Below, one piece after another: positions 1 through 19,996 of a stretch of 64,000 bases of DNA; position 1 is the stretch's first letter, and the number at the start of each line of letters is the position of its first letter. The stretch spans positions 1-64,000 of the forward strand of contig NZ_JAANOW010000004.1 of assembly GCF_011758805.1 (NCBI RefSeq). Reading direction: 5' to 3'. The notes below the pieces were generated by a model, which was not told where the DNA came from, searched no databases, and saw only the letters and a list, made by a program, of their open reading frames with translations. The stretch comes from Mycolicibacterium fluoranthenivorans. GTDB taxonomy: Bacteria; Actinomycetota; Actinomycetes; Mycobacteriales; Mycobacteriaceae. The translations under genes were made by a program, and so were the position numbers.

Positions 1-4675
<4,675 letters not shown>

Positions 4676-4908
4676 CCCCCACACCCAAAAGGCGCAGGCA
4701 GAATTCGAATCAGAAAAATCCGATCACTAACAAAAGACACCAAAACTGGCATCCAAAAAAAACAGCCACCCACCAAACTCAGGAAGACGGGAATCCCCCC
4801 AAAATGAGTGGCCAAAAAACAACAAACAAAAACCACCAAACACACTATTGAGTTCTCAAACAACAGACTTGATTTTGTCGAAGCTACCCGTTTCGGGGCA
4901 ACCCTGCC

Positions 4909-4937
4909 AGCTTAAACTAACTTGTCCGGCGAGTCAA
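4909..4937 (-). promoter_or_regulatory. rrn promoter, conserved-leader proximal (PCL1-like)
   Basis: On the minus strand, a -35 TTGACT (4937-4932) is followed by a 17-bp spacer and a -10 TAAGCT (4914-4909), immediately ahead of the conserved leader GGCAGGGTTGCC. This arrangement matches the PCL1 promoter known for mycobacterial rrnA operons. Calling it is by motif and position only. Confidence 0.7.
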
Positions 4938-4972
4938 GCTTCTCTGTCTCGCGTTTCCGCGGCGACTTCAAA

Positions 4973-5002
4973 AGATTAGATCCACGGCCGCCGCGAAGTC
5001 AA
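4973..5002 (-). promoter_or_regulatory. rrn upstream promoter (P1-like)
   Basis: On the minus strand, TTGACT (5002-4997) is followed by an 18-bp spacer and TAATCT (4978-4973), about 65 bp upstream of the second rrn promoter and just after the murA stop codon. Tandem rrn promoters are usual in mycobacteria. Motif-based call. Confidence 0.65.
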
Positions 5003-5046
5003 ATCCCCTGGTCAGAGGCTTGTGACGGTGGTACGCCCGTCTCAGA

Positions 5047-6300
5047 TCAGCTTACTCGCTCGATCTCCGCACCCAAACTGGCCAGGTTCTCCACGAACAA
5101 CGGGTAGCCCCGATCGATGTGGTAGACGTCGTGCACCTCGGTATCGCCGTCGGCGACGAGGCCGGCGAGCACCAAGCCCGCACCGGCCCGGATGTCGGAC
5201 GCCCACACCGGCGCGCTCGACAACTGCGGCAGACCACGGACCACCGCGTGGTGACCATCGGTCCGCGCGTCGGCACCGAGCCGGATCATCTCCTCGACGA
5301 AGCGGAACCTCGCCTCGAACACGTTCTCGGTGATCATCGAGGTCCCATCGGCGATGCACGCCAATCCGATCGCCATCGGCTGCAGGTCGGTGGGAAATCC
5401 CGGGAACGGCAGCGTCGCCACGTTGACGGCTTTGGGCCGTTCGTACTGCACCACCCGGAAGCCGTTGTCGTGCTGGGTGACCGTGGCCCCCGCATCGTGC
5501 AGCTTGTGCAACACCAGCTGCAGGTGGGCCGGGTCCACACCCGTGACCGAGATGTCGCCGCGTGTCATCGCCGCCGCGATCCCCCAGGTGGCCGCGACAA
5601 TGCGGTCACCGATGACGCGGTGCTCGGTGGGATAGAGCCGATCCACACCGGTGATCGTCAGCGTCGACGAGCCGGCCCCTTGGACCTGTGCCCCCATCTG
5701 GTTGAGCATGTCGCACAGGTCGACCACATCGGGTTCACGGGCGGCGTTGTGGATCGTCGTCACACCCTCGGCCAACACCGCGGCCATCAGGATGTTCTCG
5801 GTTGCACCGACGGAGGGAAACTCCAGCTGGATCTCGGCGCCGCGCAGATGATCGGCCTCGGCCACGACACAGCCGTGCTCGATATTGCAGCGGGCCCCGA
5901 GTTGGCGCAGGCCTGCCTGGTGCATGTCCAGTGGCCGCGATCCGATCGCGTCGCCGCCGGGCAAGGCCACCTTGGCACGTTTACCGCGCCCGACCAGCGG
6001 ACCCAGCACACACACCGACGCCCGGAACTGTCTGACCGCGGCGAAGTCGGCGTCGTACTTGGGTTCGTCCGGAGACGCGATCCGGACCGTCGAGCCGTCG
6101 AGTTCGACGGTCGCCCCCAGGCCGCGCAGCACCTCGGCCATCAACGGCACATCCAGGATGTCCGGACAGTTGGTGATGGTGCTGGTGCCCTCGGCCAGCA
6201 AGGACGCGGCCATCAACTTCAGGACGCTGTTCTTGGCTCCCCCGACGGCGACTTCGCCCGATAACCGACTACCACCGGTCACCACGAAACGCTCGCTCAC
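5047..6300 (-). CDS. murA: UDP-N-acetylglucosamine 1-carboxyvinyltransferase MurA
   Basis: Transfers enolpyruvate from PEP to UDP-GlcNAc, the first committed step of peptidoglycan synthesis in the cytoplasm. The GTG start at 6300 gives 417 aa beginning [10 protein letters not shown] and matches the mycobacterial length; a longer frame to 6381 would only add a non-conserved N-terminus. The N-terminal KNS motif lies near residue 23. The active-site loop reads [11 protein letters not shown], so the position of the fosfomycin-alkylated Cys (Cys115 in E. coli) is Asp117. This is the known mycobacterial state and predicts intrinsic fosfomycin insensitivity. It lies directly upstream of the rrn promoters, and the PduO gene is divergent. 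Confidence 0.97.
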   Translation of the reverse strand: MSERFVVTGGSRLSGEVAVGGAKNSVLKLMAASLLAEGTSTITNCPDILDVPLMAEVLRGLGATVELDGSTVRIASPDEPKYDADFAAVRQFRASVCVLGPLVGRGKRAKVALPGGDAIGSRPLDMHQAGLRQLGARCNIEHGCVVAEADHLRGAEIQLEFPSVGATENILMAAVLAEGVTTIHNAAREPDVVDLCDMLNQMGAQVQGAGSSTLTITGVDRLYPTEHRVIGDRIVAATWGIAAAMTRGDISVTGVDPAHLQLVLHKLHDAGATVTQHDNGFRVVQYERPKAVNVATLPFPGFPTDLQPMAIGLACIADGTSMITENVFEARFRFVEEMIRLGADARTDGHHAVVRGLPQLSSAPVWASDIRAGAGLVLAGLVADGDTEVHDVYHIDRGYPLFVENLASLGAEIERVS

Positions 6301-6383
6301 GCGGGCCAGTGTAAGCAGATCAGCGGCCGGAATCAGAACGCGTGGCCAGGTTGCGATGCGGCTGTGACCGGTACGGTTCAACC

Positions 6384-6980
6384 ATGGCCGTGCACCTGAC
6401 CCGCATCTATACCCGAACCGGCGACGACGGGAGCACCGGGCTCAGTGATTTCAGTCGCGTCTCGAAGAACGACGCCCGATTGCAGGCCTATGCCGATTGC
6501 GACGAGGCGAACGCCGCCCTCGGTGTGGCCATCGCCCTGGGCAATCCCGGCCCCGAGATCGTGGCCGTCCTCCGCCAGATCCAGAACGATCTGTTCGATG
6601 CCGGCGCCGATCTTTCGACCCCGGTCGCGGAGAACCCGGAGTACCCGCCGCTGCGAGTGCCGCAGGAGTACATCGACCGGCTCGAAGGGTGGTGCGACCG
6701 GTTCAACGAGGGACTGGCTCCGCTGAACTCGTTCATCCTGCCCGGCGGCACCGCGCTGTCGGCCCTGCTGCACGTGGCACGGACGGTCACTCGCCGCGCC
6801 GAGCGCTCGGCCTGGGCCGCGGTCGAGGAGTACGGGGATTCGGTGAACGTGCTGCCGGCCAAATACCTGAACCGGCTCTCGGACCTGCTGTTCATCATGT
6901 CGCGCGCGGCCAACCCGGATGGCGATGTGCTGTGGAAGCCGGGCGGTGGGCAGGCGGACCAGCCGAAAGAAGAGCGCTAG
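6384..6980 (+). CDS. PduO-type ATP:cob(I)alamin adenosyltransferase
   Basis: Makes adenosylcobalamin from ATP and cob(I)alamin. The 198-aa protein starts [20 protein letters not shown]. The N-terminal TRTGDDG...[10 protein letters not shown] segment is the ATP-binding signature of the PduO family, and a C-terminal [15 protein letters not shown] follows the conserved helix. ATG at 6384 was chosen because homology starts there; the frame continues to 6342. It is divergent from murA and its 3' end overlaps the DUF2550 gene by 4 bp. The M. tuberculosis counterpart is Rv1314c by synteny. Confidence 0.93.
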   Translation: MAVHLTRIYTRTGDDGSTGLSDFSRVSKNDARLQAYADCDEANAALGVAIALGNPGPEIVAVLRQIQNDLFDAGADLSTPVAENPEYPPLRVPQEYIDRLEGWCDRFNEGLAPLNSFILPGGTALSALLHVARTVTRRAERSAWAAVEEYGDSVNVLPAKYLNRLSDLLFIMSRAANPDGDVLWKPGGGQADQPKEER

Positions 6981-7411
6981 CCGGATCGCCGCCGAGTGCG
7001 GCGGGAGGGGCGGGACTCCACCCAGGAGGTGAACGCGGTGAGCGCGCCGCGGTCGAGGGCGACCTCGTAGCCGTGGCCGGAGTCGCGCAGTTCCAGGATC
7101 ACGATTTCCTGGGTCATGATGTCGAACTCGTCCCCCCGGGGGGAACGGCGACCGACCACTTCCAAGGCCAATCGGCTGAGCCGCCGATCAGGCCACCAAC
7201 GAATACTGGACAACCGGTAGAAGCCGGCTTCGCCACCGCGATAGCGCATGACGCCGTGCCGCCAACCCTGCCCTCCGACCGCGGGATAGTCGCGCAGGAT
7301 GGCGGCGGTGCCGCCAACCTGCCGCAACTTCCACAATCGGTACACCAGGGCGGCGACCGCCAGCATCAGCACACCAATGAGCGCGACCATGATCCACATG
7401 AGCGCGCTCAT
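6977..7411 (-). CDS. DUF2550 membrane protein
   Basis: A 144-aa protein, starting SALMWIMVALIGVLMLAVAA, with one N-terminal membrane helix (about residues 3-25) followed by a soluble domain rich in Arg/Glu. It matches, in size, context and sequence character, the conserved mycobacterial protein after atpC (Rv1312). Start ATG 7411 places it 11 bp after the atpC stop (7423), so it probably ends the ATP synthase transcript. The function of the family is unknown. Confidence 0.85.
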   Translation of the reverse strand: MSALMWIMVALIGVLMLAVAALVYRLWKLRQVGGTAAILRDYPAVGGQGWRHGVMRYRGGEAGFYRLSSIRWWPDRRLSRLALEVVGRRSPRGDEFDIMTQEIVILELRDSGHGYEVALDRGALTAFTSWVESRPSRRTRRRSG

Positions 7412-7422
7412 CGTCGTGACCT

Positions 7423-7788
7423 TTAGTCGAGCTGCCCGACGGCGCGCAGACGAGCACGCCCCCACGCTGCGGTGGCGGGGTCGTCGGATTCGGAATCCCG
7501 CTTTGCCGAGTCGGCGTCCACTTCCGATTCGAACTCGGCATTCTCGACCAGGATGCTCACACCGGTCTCGGAGACCGACAGGAAACCGCCGTCGATCGCG
7601 ATACGCAGATCATCCTCGCCCTCGCGCTCGACCCGGACCATGGCGTCGTCGACCAGCTGAGCCACCAGCGGGATGTGCCGCGGCAGGATGCCGATCTCAC
7701 CTGCAGTGGTACGGGTGAACACGAACGTCGCCTTACCCGACCACAGCGCGCGCTCGACTGCGACGATCTCGACGTCCAGCTCAGCCAT
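7423..7788 (-). CDS. atpC: F1Fo ATP synthase subunit epsilon
   Basis: 121-aa central-stalk subunit that couples rotor to F1 and regulates ATPase activity. It starts [20 protein letters not shown] and has the N-terminal beta-sandwich; the C-terminal part is short, as in mycobacteria, where latent hydrolysis relies less on epsilon helices. It is the last F1 gene of the operon, 69 bp after atpD. Confidence 0.96.
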   Translation of the reverse strand: MAELDVEIVAVERALWSGKATFVFTRTTAGEIGILPRHIPLVAQLVDDAMVRVEREGEDDLRIAIDGGFLSVSETGVSILVENAEFESEVDADSAKRDSESDDPATAAWGRARLRAVGQLD

Positions 7789-7857
7789 TGGACACCACCA
7801 ATCCGGTTATCGGGTGAACGCTCAACTCAACCCACCTGTTCTTCGCGCAAGCGCTCA

Positions 7858-10234
<2,377 letters not shown>

Positions 10235-10241
10235 GGGTTAC

Positions 10242-11891
<1,650 letters not shown>

Positions 11892-11937
11892 GGTTTTTCG
11901 TCTTCCTACCTTGGGTTTTCTGGGGGTTCGTGGGGTG

Positions 11938-13266
11938 TCAGTCCGGCAGGCCGGATTGGGCGGCAGCCAGTCGTGACGCGATGGAGCCGTCGATCACCTC
12001 GTCGCCGACGGCGATAGTCAGACCGCCGAGCAGGTTCGGATCGACATGCAGCTGGATGGCGACCGGGTGGCCGTAGATGCCGGTGAGCACCTCACCCAAC
12101 CGGGCATGCTGGGCCGCAGTCAGATCGGCAGCGGCCGTGACATGGGCGACGAGCTCACCGCGTCGCGCCACCGCGAGCTCGGCCAGGTCGATGACCGCCT
12201 GGTCGGCGCGCTCACCGCGGAGCAGGACGACGGTCTGCGCCAGCAGCGCCCGGGCGGTGCCGTTCGCGGTGCCGAGAACCTTGTCCAGCAACGCAACTCG
12301 GCCGTCAGCCGGCGTCGTGTAATCGCTGAGCAGGGCGGACAGCCGGGGCTCGGCGTCCAGAACACGACCGAACCGGAAAAGCTGGTCCTCCACGTCGTCG
12401 ACTTCACCGTCGACCTGCGCACGCCGCAGCAACGCCAGCCGCGCGGTGTACTCGATACCGTCGACCAGGTCGGCCTCGGCCGACCAGCGCTGCGCGGCGG
12501 CGGTGCGAACCAGATCGAGCGCGGGCGCACCGATCTTGCCGTTCAGCAGCCGATCCACCAATGCGATCTTGGCGTCGGCCGAGTCGGACGGCTCGGCGAA
12601 GTGTTTGTTGAGCGCACCCTGGGTGATCAGCAGACGGGCCACCTCGGCCAGATCGCCGGCCAGCGCGGTCAACCCGTCGGCGTCCAGGCCTGTTGCGACG
12701 GTGTCGAACTCACCGGTCAGCGTCGCGACCGCCGCACGACTGGCGGCCCGCAGACCGGCGGTCGCAGCGGTGTCGATGACCACGGTGGACGGCGCCATCG
12801 CAGCCAGATCGGCCAGGAAGCGGTCGACCGTTGCGGCCTGCGCCGCGGGATCGGCCACGTGGCCACGCACCAGGTCACCCGCCTTCTCGACGGCCTCGTC
12901 ACCGAGCCCCTGGCGCAGCTGCCGGACCAGCTGCTGGCGTGCCAGCTGAACCTGTTGTGCGCCCTGGGCTTTGATGCGCTCGGCGTCGACACCGGCCTGC
13001 TCGGTCAGCGAGGCGGTGATCCGCACAGAGTCCTGGCGGGCCTCCTCGGTGACCTTCGAGGACTCGGCGGCGGCATCAGCCAGCGCCTTGGCGTGCATGG
13101 CGTCGGCATCGGCGAGCCTCTGTGCTGCCTCGGCACTCTCGGCCAGAGCGGTGCGGACGGCGTCCTGCTGCTTGGCCATGAGTGTCTTCACCGGCGGCAC
13201 CACATAGCGCCACAGGATGTAGGCGATCACGGCGAAGCCGATCAGCTGCCCGATGAAAATCGACAT
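11938..13266 (-). CDS. atpH: ATP synthase b-delta fusion subunit
   Basis: 442-aa fusion of a second b-type stator subunit and delta (OSCP-like). One membrane helix (about residues 4-22, [19 protein letters not shown]) is followed by an Ala/Glu/Lys-rich coiled coil to about 165, then the delta domain to the C-terminus ([16 protein letters not shown]). The fusion is the normal state in mycobacteria and anchors F1 to Fo. It starts directly at the atpF stop codon (13267), indicating tight coupling. Confidence 0.96.
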   Translation of the reverse strand: MSIFIGQLIGFAVIAYILWRYVVPPVKTLMAKQQDAVRTALAESAEAAQRLADADAMHAKALADAAAESSKVTEEARQDSVRITASLTEQAGVDAERIKAQGAQQVQLARQQLVRQLRQGLGDEAVEKAGDLVRGHVADPAAQAATVDRFLADLAAMAPSTVVIDTAATAGLRAASRAAVATLTGEFDTVATGLDADGLTALAGDLAEVARLLITQGALNKHFAEPSDSADAKIALVDRLLNGKIGAPALDLVRTAAAQRWSAEADLVDGIEYTARLALLRRAQVDGEVDDVEDQLFRFGRVLDAEPRLSALLSDYTTPADGRVALLDKVLGTANGTARALLAQTVVLLRGERADQAVIDLAELAVARRGELVAHVTAAADLTAAQHARLGEVLTGIYGHPVAIQLHVDPNLLGGLTIAVGDEVIDGSIASRLAAAQSGLPD

Positions 13267-13803
13267 CTACTTGTTCCGTCCCGATTTCACGTCGACGCCG
13301 AGGATGCGGCTGGCCAGGGTGGCCGACAGTCCGTCGACCGAGGAGGCGAGCTCACTTTGAGTGGCCGAACCCTGTTGGGACAACCGCTCATTGGCCTGGC
13401 GGAGGGTCTCAGCGATCTCACCGCTGGCCTCGGCCCGCTTGGCGTCCACCACCTCACGACCGGCTGACCGGGCCTCATCGCGGATCGCGGAGGCCTCGGT
13501 GCGTGCGCCGGCCATTGCCTGGTCGTAGTCGGCCTGCGCGGCCGCTACCTGCTCGGCCGATTTACGGCTGTCCGCAGCGGTCTTGGCGAGCATCGCCTCA
13601 CGCTCGGCGAGGACCTTGCTGACCGGCGGCACAACCCATTTCCAGATCACGCCGAGCGTGATCAGGAAGATGATCAGCACGGCGAAGAAGGTGCCGTTGG
13701 GGAGCAGGAAGTTGCTCTGCCCCCCGCCGCCTTCTTCCGCTGCCTGGCTGGACGCCAGGATGTTGATGCCGTCCGTCAGGACAGTCGTAGCGAGTTCACC
13801 CAT
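13267..13803 (-). CDS. atpF: Fo ATP synthase subunit b
   Basis: 178-aa peripheral-stalk subunit. After about 30 N-terminal residues there is one membrane helix ([22 protein letters not shown] region), then a long charged coiled coil that dimerises with the b domain of the fusion subunit. It shares the [11 protein letters not shown] pattern with the fusion protein's [11 protein letters not shown], showing they are paralogous. It lies 12 bp after atpE. Confidence 0.96.
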   Translation of the reverse strand: MGELATTVLTDGINILASSQAAEEGGGGQSNFLLPNGTFFAVLIIFLITLGVIWKWVVPPVSKVLAEREAMLAKTAADSRKSAEQVAAAQADYDQAMAGARTEASAIRDEARSAGREVVDAKRAEASGEIAETLRQANERLSQQGSATQSELASSVDGLSATLASRILGVDVKSGRNK

Positions 13804-13815
13804 GCTTGCGGATTA

Positions 13816-14962
<1,147 letters not shown>

Positions 14963-14972
14963 CTGTGTCAGC

Positions 14973-15446
14973 TCAATCCTTCGATTCCGTGCCGGAGGTA
15001 TCGGGAGTGCCTTGGACGTCCAGTCCGTCTTTGCGGATCTTCTTCAGCACCGGAAGGCTGGTGGACAACACCAGCAGTGCCTGGAAGATCGCCAATCCGA
15101 ACAGGACGGCGATCCCGCCGTGCGCTTTGAAGCCGATCGCGATGGCCAGTGCGACGGCGGTGATGACCAGCAGTCGCGTCGCGGAGTTTATGGCCATTTT
15201 CTTCTTGAGTGGGTGGTCCTGCGCCGTGATCGACTCGACGGCACGGCGCACCAGCAGTGCGTTGAGCAAACCGAGTCCGAGACCGACACCGAAGAAGACG
15301 CCGAAGAAGATGTGACCGGTGTAACCGGCGGCAAGAATGGCCAGGGCGGTGAGACCGACGCAGACGACGAGCAGACGCAACGGGCGAAATGCCACGGAGG
15401 GGAACACCAACGGCGCATCCTGCGCTGGCGTCGTCACCTGGCTCAC
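14973..15446 (-). CDS. AtpI-like membrane protein, first gene of the atp operon
   Basis: 157 aa with four predicted membrane segments ([37 protein letters not shown]; a [16 protein letters not shown] segment; [16 protein letters not shown]). Position upstream of atpB and size match Rv1303 of M. tuberculosis, an AtpI-type protein thought to help c-ring assembly or Mg uptake. It is probably the promoter-proximal gene, with 280 bp of non-coding DNA upstream (15447-15726). Confidence 0.85.
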   Translation of the reverse strand: MSQVTTPAQDAPLVFPSVAFRPLRLLVVCVGLTALAILAAGYTGHIFFGVFFGVGLGLGLLNALLVRRAVESITAQDHPLKKKMAINSATRLLVITAVALAIAIGFKAHGGIAVLFGLAIFQALLVLSTSLPVLKKIRKDGLDVQGTPDTSGTESKD

Positions 15447-15726
15447 CTCAATCCCGCGTCGTCGAGGGCGTTACTCATCTGTCCTGCAAAATTCCTGTGC
15501 GTGCCCGCCGAGCGTATCGGAGGGCGACGGGCGCGCTGGAATCACCCAAGGGGTAGCTCCCTTTGTCGGTCGTAAATCGGTGCCGATCGGTCTTTCGACC
15601 GACGCGCCGGGCCGGCAACCCGTGAGGTTTTTCGGGTTATGGGCAGAACCGTACCACAAGGTAGGAGGCCCAAAAACAGGCCTACTACTTTTTGTCGTAA
15701 GTCCGTCGTACCACCCCTCCGGACGG

Positions 15727-16893
15727 TCAGTCGACGGACGGTTCCCTGCGCCGCAGCAGCGGAATCAGGGTGACGATGCCGGCGACCACGATGGCCGCCA
15801 GCATCACCGCGCCGGTGTAACGCGGGTCGAAGAAAATGGTGCTCGCGGCACCCAACGCGACGATTCCCACCCACAAGTAGATGAGCAGAACCACCCGCCG
15901 ATGCGAGTGCCCGATCTGCAGCAAACGGTGATGCAGGTGCATCTTGTCGGGACTGAAGGGGCTCAGGCCCTTGCGGGTGCGACGGATGATCGCCAGCAGC
16001 ATGTCCAGGGCGGGCACGAACATGACCGCGACCACCAGCAGGAACGGGGACAGCAGCGCGAACACGTCGCGGGCACCGTAGGCGTTCTGCGAGATCGGGC
16101 CCGCCGCCGTCGTCGACGCCGCCGCCAGCATGAGTCCGATCAACATCGAACCCGAGTCGCCCATGAAGATCTTGGCGCGGTGGAAGTTGTGCGGCAGGAA
16201 ACCCAGGCACGCGCCGGCCAGCACCACCGAGATCATCGCGGGGGGATAGAACAGGACGTCGCCACCGTGGTCGCGCAGCAGTCCGACGGAGAAGATGCAG
16301 ATGGCCAGTGCGGTGATCAACCCGAGGCCGGCCGCCAGCCCGTCGAGCCCGTCGACGAAGTTCATCGCATTGACGATCGACACCGTCAGCGCCAGGGTCA
16401 GCAGGATCGAGGTGACCTGATCGAGGACCAGCGTGCCCACCCCACCGATCGGGATGTAGAGGACGCTCCACGCCACCCCCATCGTCACCAGCACACTGGC
16501 GGCGGTGATCTGGCCGGCGAATTTGGTCAGTGCGTCCAGCCCCCACCGGTCGTCGATCAGGCCGACGAGCATGATGAGCCCGCCCGCGACGACGACGGCG
16601 GGCATACCGGTGGAATAGACGAAACCCCGGTTCAGCGCCGGTAGTTGCGACGCCAGCAGGATGGCCGCAGCCACCCCGATGTACATGGCCAACCCACCCA
16701 TCCGGGGGGTCGGCTGCAGATGCACATCGCGTTCCCGCGGATAGGCCACCGCGCCCACCCGAGTGGCGATCACCCGGGCCCAGCCGGTGGCGAAGTACGT
16801 GATGATGGCGGCGGTGAGACCGACCAGGGCGAGCTCCCGCAGCGGGACACCGGCGCCCCGGTCCGATAACGCCAGCACGGCTACGTTCACCAC
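15727..16893 (-). CDS. wecA: Undecaprenyl/decaprenyl-phosphate GlcNAc-1-phosphate transferase
   Basis: 388-aa polytopic membrane enzyme that starts arabinogalactan linker synthesis by moving GlcNAc-1-P to decaprenyl phosphate. Catalytic-site motifs are present: DDRWGLDALTKF, NAMNFVDGLDGLAAG, MGDSGSMLIG and the C-terminal His box HLHHRLLQIGHSHRR. Start is GTG at 16893 (a second GTG lies 3 bp upstream of the homologous region, so a few residues are uncertain). Equivalent to Rfe (Rv1302). Confidence 0.95.
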   Translation of the reverse strand: MVNVAVLALSDRGAGVPLRELALVGLTAAIITYFATGWARVIATRVGAVAYPRERDVHLQPTPRMGGLAMYIGVAAAILLASQLPALNRGFVYSTGMPAVVVAGGLIMLVGLIDDRWGLDALTKFAGQITAASVLVTMGVAWSVLYIPIGGVGTLVLDQVTSILLTLALTVSIVNAMNFVDGLDGLAAGLGLITALAICIFSVGLLRDHGGDVLFYPPAMISVVLAGACLGFLPHNFHRAKIFMGDSGSMLIGLMLAAASTTAAGPISQNAYGARDVFALLSPFLLVVAVMFVPALDMLLAIIRRTRKGLSPFSPDKMHLHHRLLQIGHSHRRVVLLIYLWVGIVALGAASTIFFDPRYTGAVMLAAIVVAGIVTLIPLLRRREPSVD

Positions 16894-16960
16894 CCGGTGA
16901 ACCGTACGCGACGAAGCTGAGGGTCAGATTCGTCGGGCTGGAGCGCAGCGACCCGGGAGA

Positions 16961-17614
16961 TCAACCCAGCAGAGTCTCGGGTTCGACACCGAGCACCTTG
17001 GCGATATCGGCGACGCTGACGGGCCCTTCGCGCAACACCCGGGGGCTCGCGCTGGTGAGGTCGACGATCGTCGACGCCGCACCCTGTGGGGACGAACCGG
17101 CGTCCAGGTAGACCTCGACCCGCTCCCCCAGTTGACTCCGGGCGTCCTGAGCTGTCACCGCGGCCGGACTACCCGAGATGTTGGCGCTGGACACGGCCAT
17201 CGGTCCGACCTCGCGCAGCAGCTCGATGGCCACCGGATGCAACGGCATACGCAGCATCACGGTGCCGGCCGAGTTGCCCAGGTCCCACTGCAGGGACGGG
17301 GCGTGCCGCACCACCAGGCTCAGTGCGCCGGGCCAGAACGCCTGGATCAGCTCGCGCGCCGCCGGCGGCACCGCGTACACCAGACCGTCGATCGTGTGCC
17401 AGGAACCGACCAGCACACCGACCGGCATATCCCGGCCGCGGCCTTTGGCGGCCAGCAGCGCGGCCACCGCGTCGCTGTCGAAGGCGTCGGCACCGATGCC
17501 GTACACGGTGTCGGTGGGCAGGACGACCAACCGGCCGCCCTTGGCGGCGCTTATCGCGGAGGCCAGCCCGGTGGCACGCTGATCGGGGTCGGCGCAGTCA
17601 AACAGCTCAGACAT
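16961..17614 (-). CDS. L-threonylcarbamoyladenylate synthase (Sua5/YciO/YrdC family)
   Basis: 217 aa. It makes threonylcarbamoyl-AMP from Thr, bicarbonate and ATP for the t6A modification of tRNA position 37. The motifs LPTDTVYGIGADAFDSDAV and KGRGRDMPVGVLV form the nucleotide pocket, followed by SSANISGSPAAVT. Located 12 bp after prmC, so probably co-transcribed with prfA-prmC; equivalent to Rv1301. Confidence 0.94.
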   Translation of the reverse strand: MSELFDCADPDQRATGLASAISAAKGGRLVVLPTDTVYGIGADAFDSDAVAALLAAKGRGRDMPVGVLVGSWHTIDGLVYAVPPAARELIQAFWPGALSLVVRHAPSLQWDLGNSAGTVMLRMPLHPVAIELLREVGPMAVSSANISGSPAAVTAQDARSQLGERVEVYLDAGSSPQGAASTIVDLTSASPRVLREGPVSVADIAKVLGVEPETLLG

Positions 17615-17626
17615 AACGTCAGCCTC

Positions 17627-18466
17627 TCACCCGTTCCTGGTAGCCGTCACGAAGCGGGGCCGCCCGGTGAGATCTCGGCGGGCGGTGATGTCGGTGAACG
17701 CCGCCGACCGGTCGAACAGTTCGACCGTGGCGGATGAGGTGGTGTCGTCGTGTTCGACACCGATACGTCCACCCGGCCGCAGAAGTCGGGCCGCCGCTGT
17801 CACGATCGGCCCGATGACCGACATGCCGTCCGCTCCGCCGAACAGGGCGTGGTCCGGATCATGTTCTGCGACTTCGGGATCCAGCTCGGCACCGAGCGGG
17901 ATGTAGGGCGGATTGCTGACGATGAGGTCGACGGCTCCGTCGAGTTCGGCCAGCAGCCCGTCAGCGGTGACGTCGGCCCGGATGAGCTGCACCGCCGTGC
18001 CACGGCAGTTCAACTCGGCGTAGCGCAACGCATCGACGGAATCCTCCACCGCGACGACCCGGGCGTCCGGCCGGTGCCGGGCCAGCGCCAACGCGAGTGC
18101 GCCCGATCCGGTGCACAGGTCGACGATCACCGCATCGGCCGGCAGCGGCTGGGCCTGCGCCCACTCCAGCAGCGCCTCGGTCTCCGGGCGCGGGATGAAC
18201 ACCCCGGGCCCGACATGCAGCACCAACGGACCAAACGCTGCGGTTTCGACGATGTGCTGCAACGGAATTCGCAGCGCACGACGGGACACCAGGGAGTGGT
18301 AACGGTCGATGAATCCGGGATCCGGTTCGAATACCGCGAGCCTGCCACGATCCACACCGGCGACGTGGGCGGCAAGCGACTCGGCGTCCGCACGCGCGGA
18401 ATCGATACCGGCGGCCGACAGCGTGGCGGTCGCGTCAGTGATCGCCTGCCGGACCGTGGGGCTCAT
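17627..18466 (-). CDS. prmC: Release factor glutamine methyltransferase PrmC (HemK)
   Basis: 279-aa SAM-dependent methyltransferase that modifies the GGQ glutamine of release factors. The SAM motif [15 protein letters not shown] and the substrate-binding [10 protein letters not shown] motif are intact. Its ATG overlaps the prfA stop by 4 bp (18463-18466), coupling the enzyme to its substrate gene. Confidence 0.96.
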   Translation of the reverse strand: MSPTVRQAITDATATLSAAGIDSARADAESLAAHVAGVDRGRLAVFEPDPGFIDRYHSLVSRRALRIPLQHIVETAAFGPLVLHVGPGVFIPRPETEALLEWAQAQPLPADAVIVDLCTGSGALALALARHRPDARVVAVEDSVDALRYAELNCRGTAVQLIRADVTADGLLAELDGAVDLIVSNPPYIPLGAELDPEVAEHDPDHALFGGADGMSVIGPIVTAAARLLRPGGRIGVEHDDTTSSATVELFDRSAAFTDITARRDLTGRPRFVTATRNG

Positions 18467-19536
18467 GCCTGTTGCAGGCGCGCCTGCTTGTCGGCGGCGG
18501 CCAAGGCGTCGAGCAACGCGTCCATATCACCGTCGAGCACCTGATCGAGGTTGTGTGCCTTGAAGTTGATGCGGTGGTCGGCGATCCGATTCTCCGGGAA
18601 GTTGTAGGTACGGATCCGCTCGCTGCGGTCGACGGTGCGGATCTGGCTGGCTCGGTCCGCCGACGCGTCCGCCGACGCCTGCTCCTCGGCGAGCGCCTGC
18701 AGCCGGGCGGCGAGCACCACCATGGCGCGGGCCTTGTTCTGCAGTTGTGAGCGCTCGTTCTGGCAGGTGACGACGATGCCGGTGGGCAGGTGGGTAATCC
18801 GGACCGCCGAGTCGGTGGTGTTGACGCCCTGGCCGCCCTTACCGGAGGACCGGTAGACGTCGATTCGCAGATCGGATTCGTCGATCTGCACGGCTTCGAC
18901 GTCTTCGGGCTCGGGGTAGACCAGGACGCCGGCGGCCGACGTGTGCACCCGGCCCTGGGATTCGGTGACCGGGACGCGTTGCACGCGATGCACGCCACCC
19001 TCGAACTTCATCCGCGCCCACACACCGTCGGCGGAATCGCCCTTGCTGGCGATGGTGATGGTGGCGTCCTTGTAGCCGCCCAGGTCCGACCAGGTCTCGT
19101 CGAGGACCGTGACCGTCCAGCCGTGCCGCTCGGCGTAGCGGATGTACATCCGCGCGAGGTCGGCGGCGAACAGCGCCGATTCCTCGCCACCTTCACCGGA
19201 CTTCACTTCGAGTACGACATCGTCGGCATCGTGCGGATCGCGCGGGGCAAGCAGGTCGACGAGCCGGGCGTCGAGTTCGTCGACCCGGGCAGCCAGCTCG
19301 GGCACCTCGGCGGCGAACGCCTCATCCTCGGCGGCGAGCTCGCGGGCGGCCTCCAGGTCGCCGCGGGCGGCCTCCAGCTTGCGGTAGGTCGACACGATCG
19401 GGGACACCTGTGCGAACCGGCGCCCGACGCGCCGCGCCGCGCTTGCGTCGGCGTGCAGCGCAGGGTCGGCGAGCTGGCGTTCGAGATCGGCATGCTCGGT
19501 CAGCAACGCTTCGATCGGAGAAGGTGAACCGGTCAT
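18463..19536 (-). CDS. prfA: Peptide chain release factor 1
   Basis: 357-aa class-I release factor for UAA/UAG. The GGQ loop is [17 protein letters not shown] and the codon-recognition tripeptide is PVT in [12 protein letters not shown], one of the accepted P-x-T forms. It lies between rpmE and prmC in the order conserved in mycobacteria. Confidence 0.97.
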   Translation of the reverse strand: MTGSPSPIEALLTEHADLERQLADPALHADASAARRVGRRFAQVSPIVSTYRKLEAARGDLEAARELAAEDEAFAAEVPELAARVDELDARLVDLLAPRDPHDADDVVLEVKSGEGGEESALFAADLARMYIRYAERHGWTVTVLDETWSDLGGYKDATITIASKGDSADGVWARMKFEGGVHRVQRVPVTESQGRVHTSAAGVLVYPEPEDVEAVQIDESDLRIDVYRSSGKGGQGVNTTDSAVRITHLPTGIVVTCQNERSQLQNKARAMVVLAARLQALAEEQASADASADRASQIRTVDRSERIRTYNFPENRIADHRINFKAHNLDQVLDGDMDALLDALAAADKQARLQQA

Positions 19537-19557
19537 CGTGACCTCCAGTAAACGCAG

Positions 19558-19601
19558 ATCGGCGCCCGGCCTGACAAGAATCTGACAGAACGGGCGCCGA
19601 T
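19558..19601 (-). terminator. Hairpin between rpmE and prfA
   Basis: An 11-bp perfect inverted repeat (ATCGGCGCCCG at 19558-19568 against CGGGCGCCGAT at 19591-19601) with a 22-nt loop lies in the 72-bp gap after rpmE. No U-tract follows, so it could be a weak or attenuating terminator, or an mRNA stability element. Confidence 0.4.
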
Positions 19602-19608
19602 GGGACAG

Positions 19609-19854
19609 CTAGTTGTCGGCAGCAGCCTTGGTGTTGCGCTTGCCGTACCGCTTCTCGAAGCGGGCCACGCGGCCGCCGCTGTCGAGGATCTTCTGCTTAC
19701 CGGTGTAGAACGGGTGGCACTGCGAGCAGACCTCGACCACGATGTGGCCGCTGTCCTTGGTGCTGCGGGTGGTGAAGGTGTTGCCGCAGCCGCAGACCAC
19801 GGAGGTCTCGACATAGTTGGGGTGGATACCCGATTTCATGGTTTTCCTCTTCAA
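19609..19854 (-). CDS. rpmE: 50S ribosomal protein L31 (zinc-binding form)
   Basis: 81 aa. Both Cys pairs of the zinc-ribbon form are present (VVCGCGNTF and [14 protein letters not shown]), so this is the C+ paralogue made when zinc is sufficient. Start MKSGIHPNY at 19845 is also possible; the longer ATG at 19854 adds three residues (KRK). An AGAGGAAAA-type ribosome site precedes it. Confidence 0.95.
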   Translation of the reverse strand: MKRKTMKSGIHPNYVETSVVCGCGNTFTTRSTKDSGHIVVEVCSQCHPFYTGKQKILDSGGRVARFEKRYGKRNTKAAADN

Positions 19855-19996
19855 TCGTTGGCCGCCGGGTCGCCCGCCTCTGACCTGAGGACGTACGGAC
19901 GTGAACCGGAACCGAGGGTCGACGGTCCATTATGCCAGGTCAACCGTCAGGTGCGAAAACGCACGATCACCGGCCGCTATTCCCGGTCCCGCGACG

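Larger units (their letters stand above)
4676..5046 (-). other. rrn operon leader between murA and rrs
   Basis: This 370-bp stretch separates the murA stop from the 16S 5' end. It contains two sigma-A-like promoters (listed separately). It also has the mycobacterial conserved-leader sequence GGCAGGGTTGCCCCGAAACG (about 4889-4908), and a boxA-like antitermination/processing element, GTTGTTTGAGAACTCAATAG on the minus strand (4845-4864). The rest is T-rich leader on the minus strand. No gene is present. The position downstream of murA identifies this as the rrnA-type operon. Confidence 0.85.
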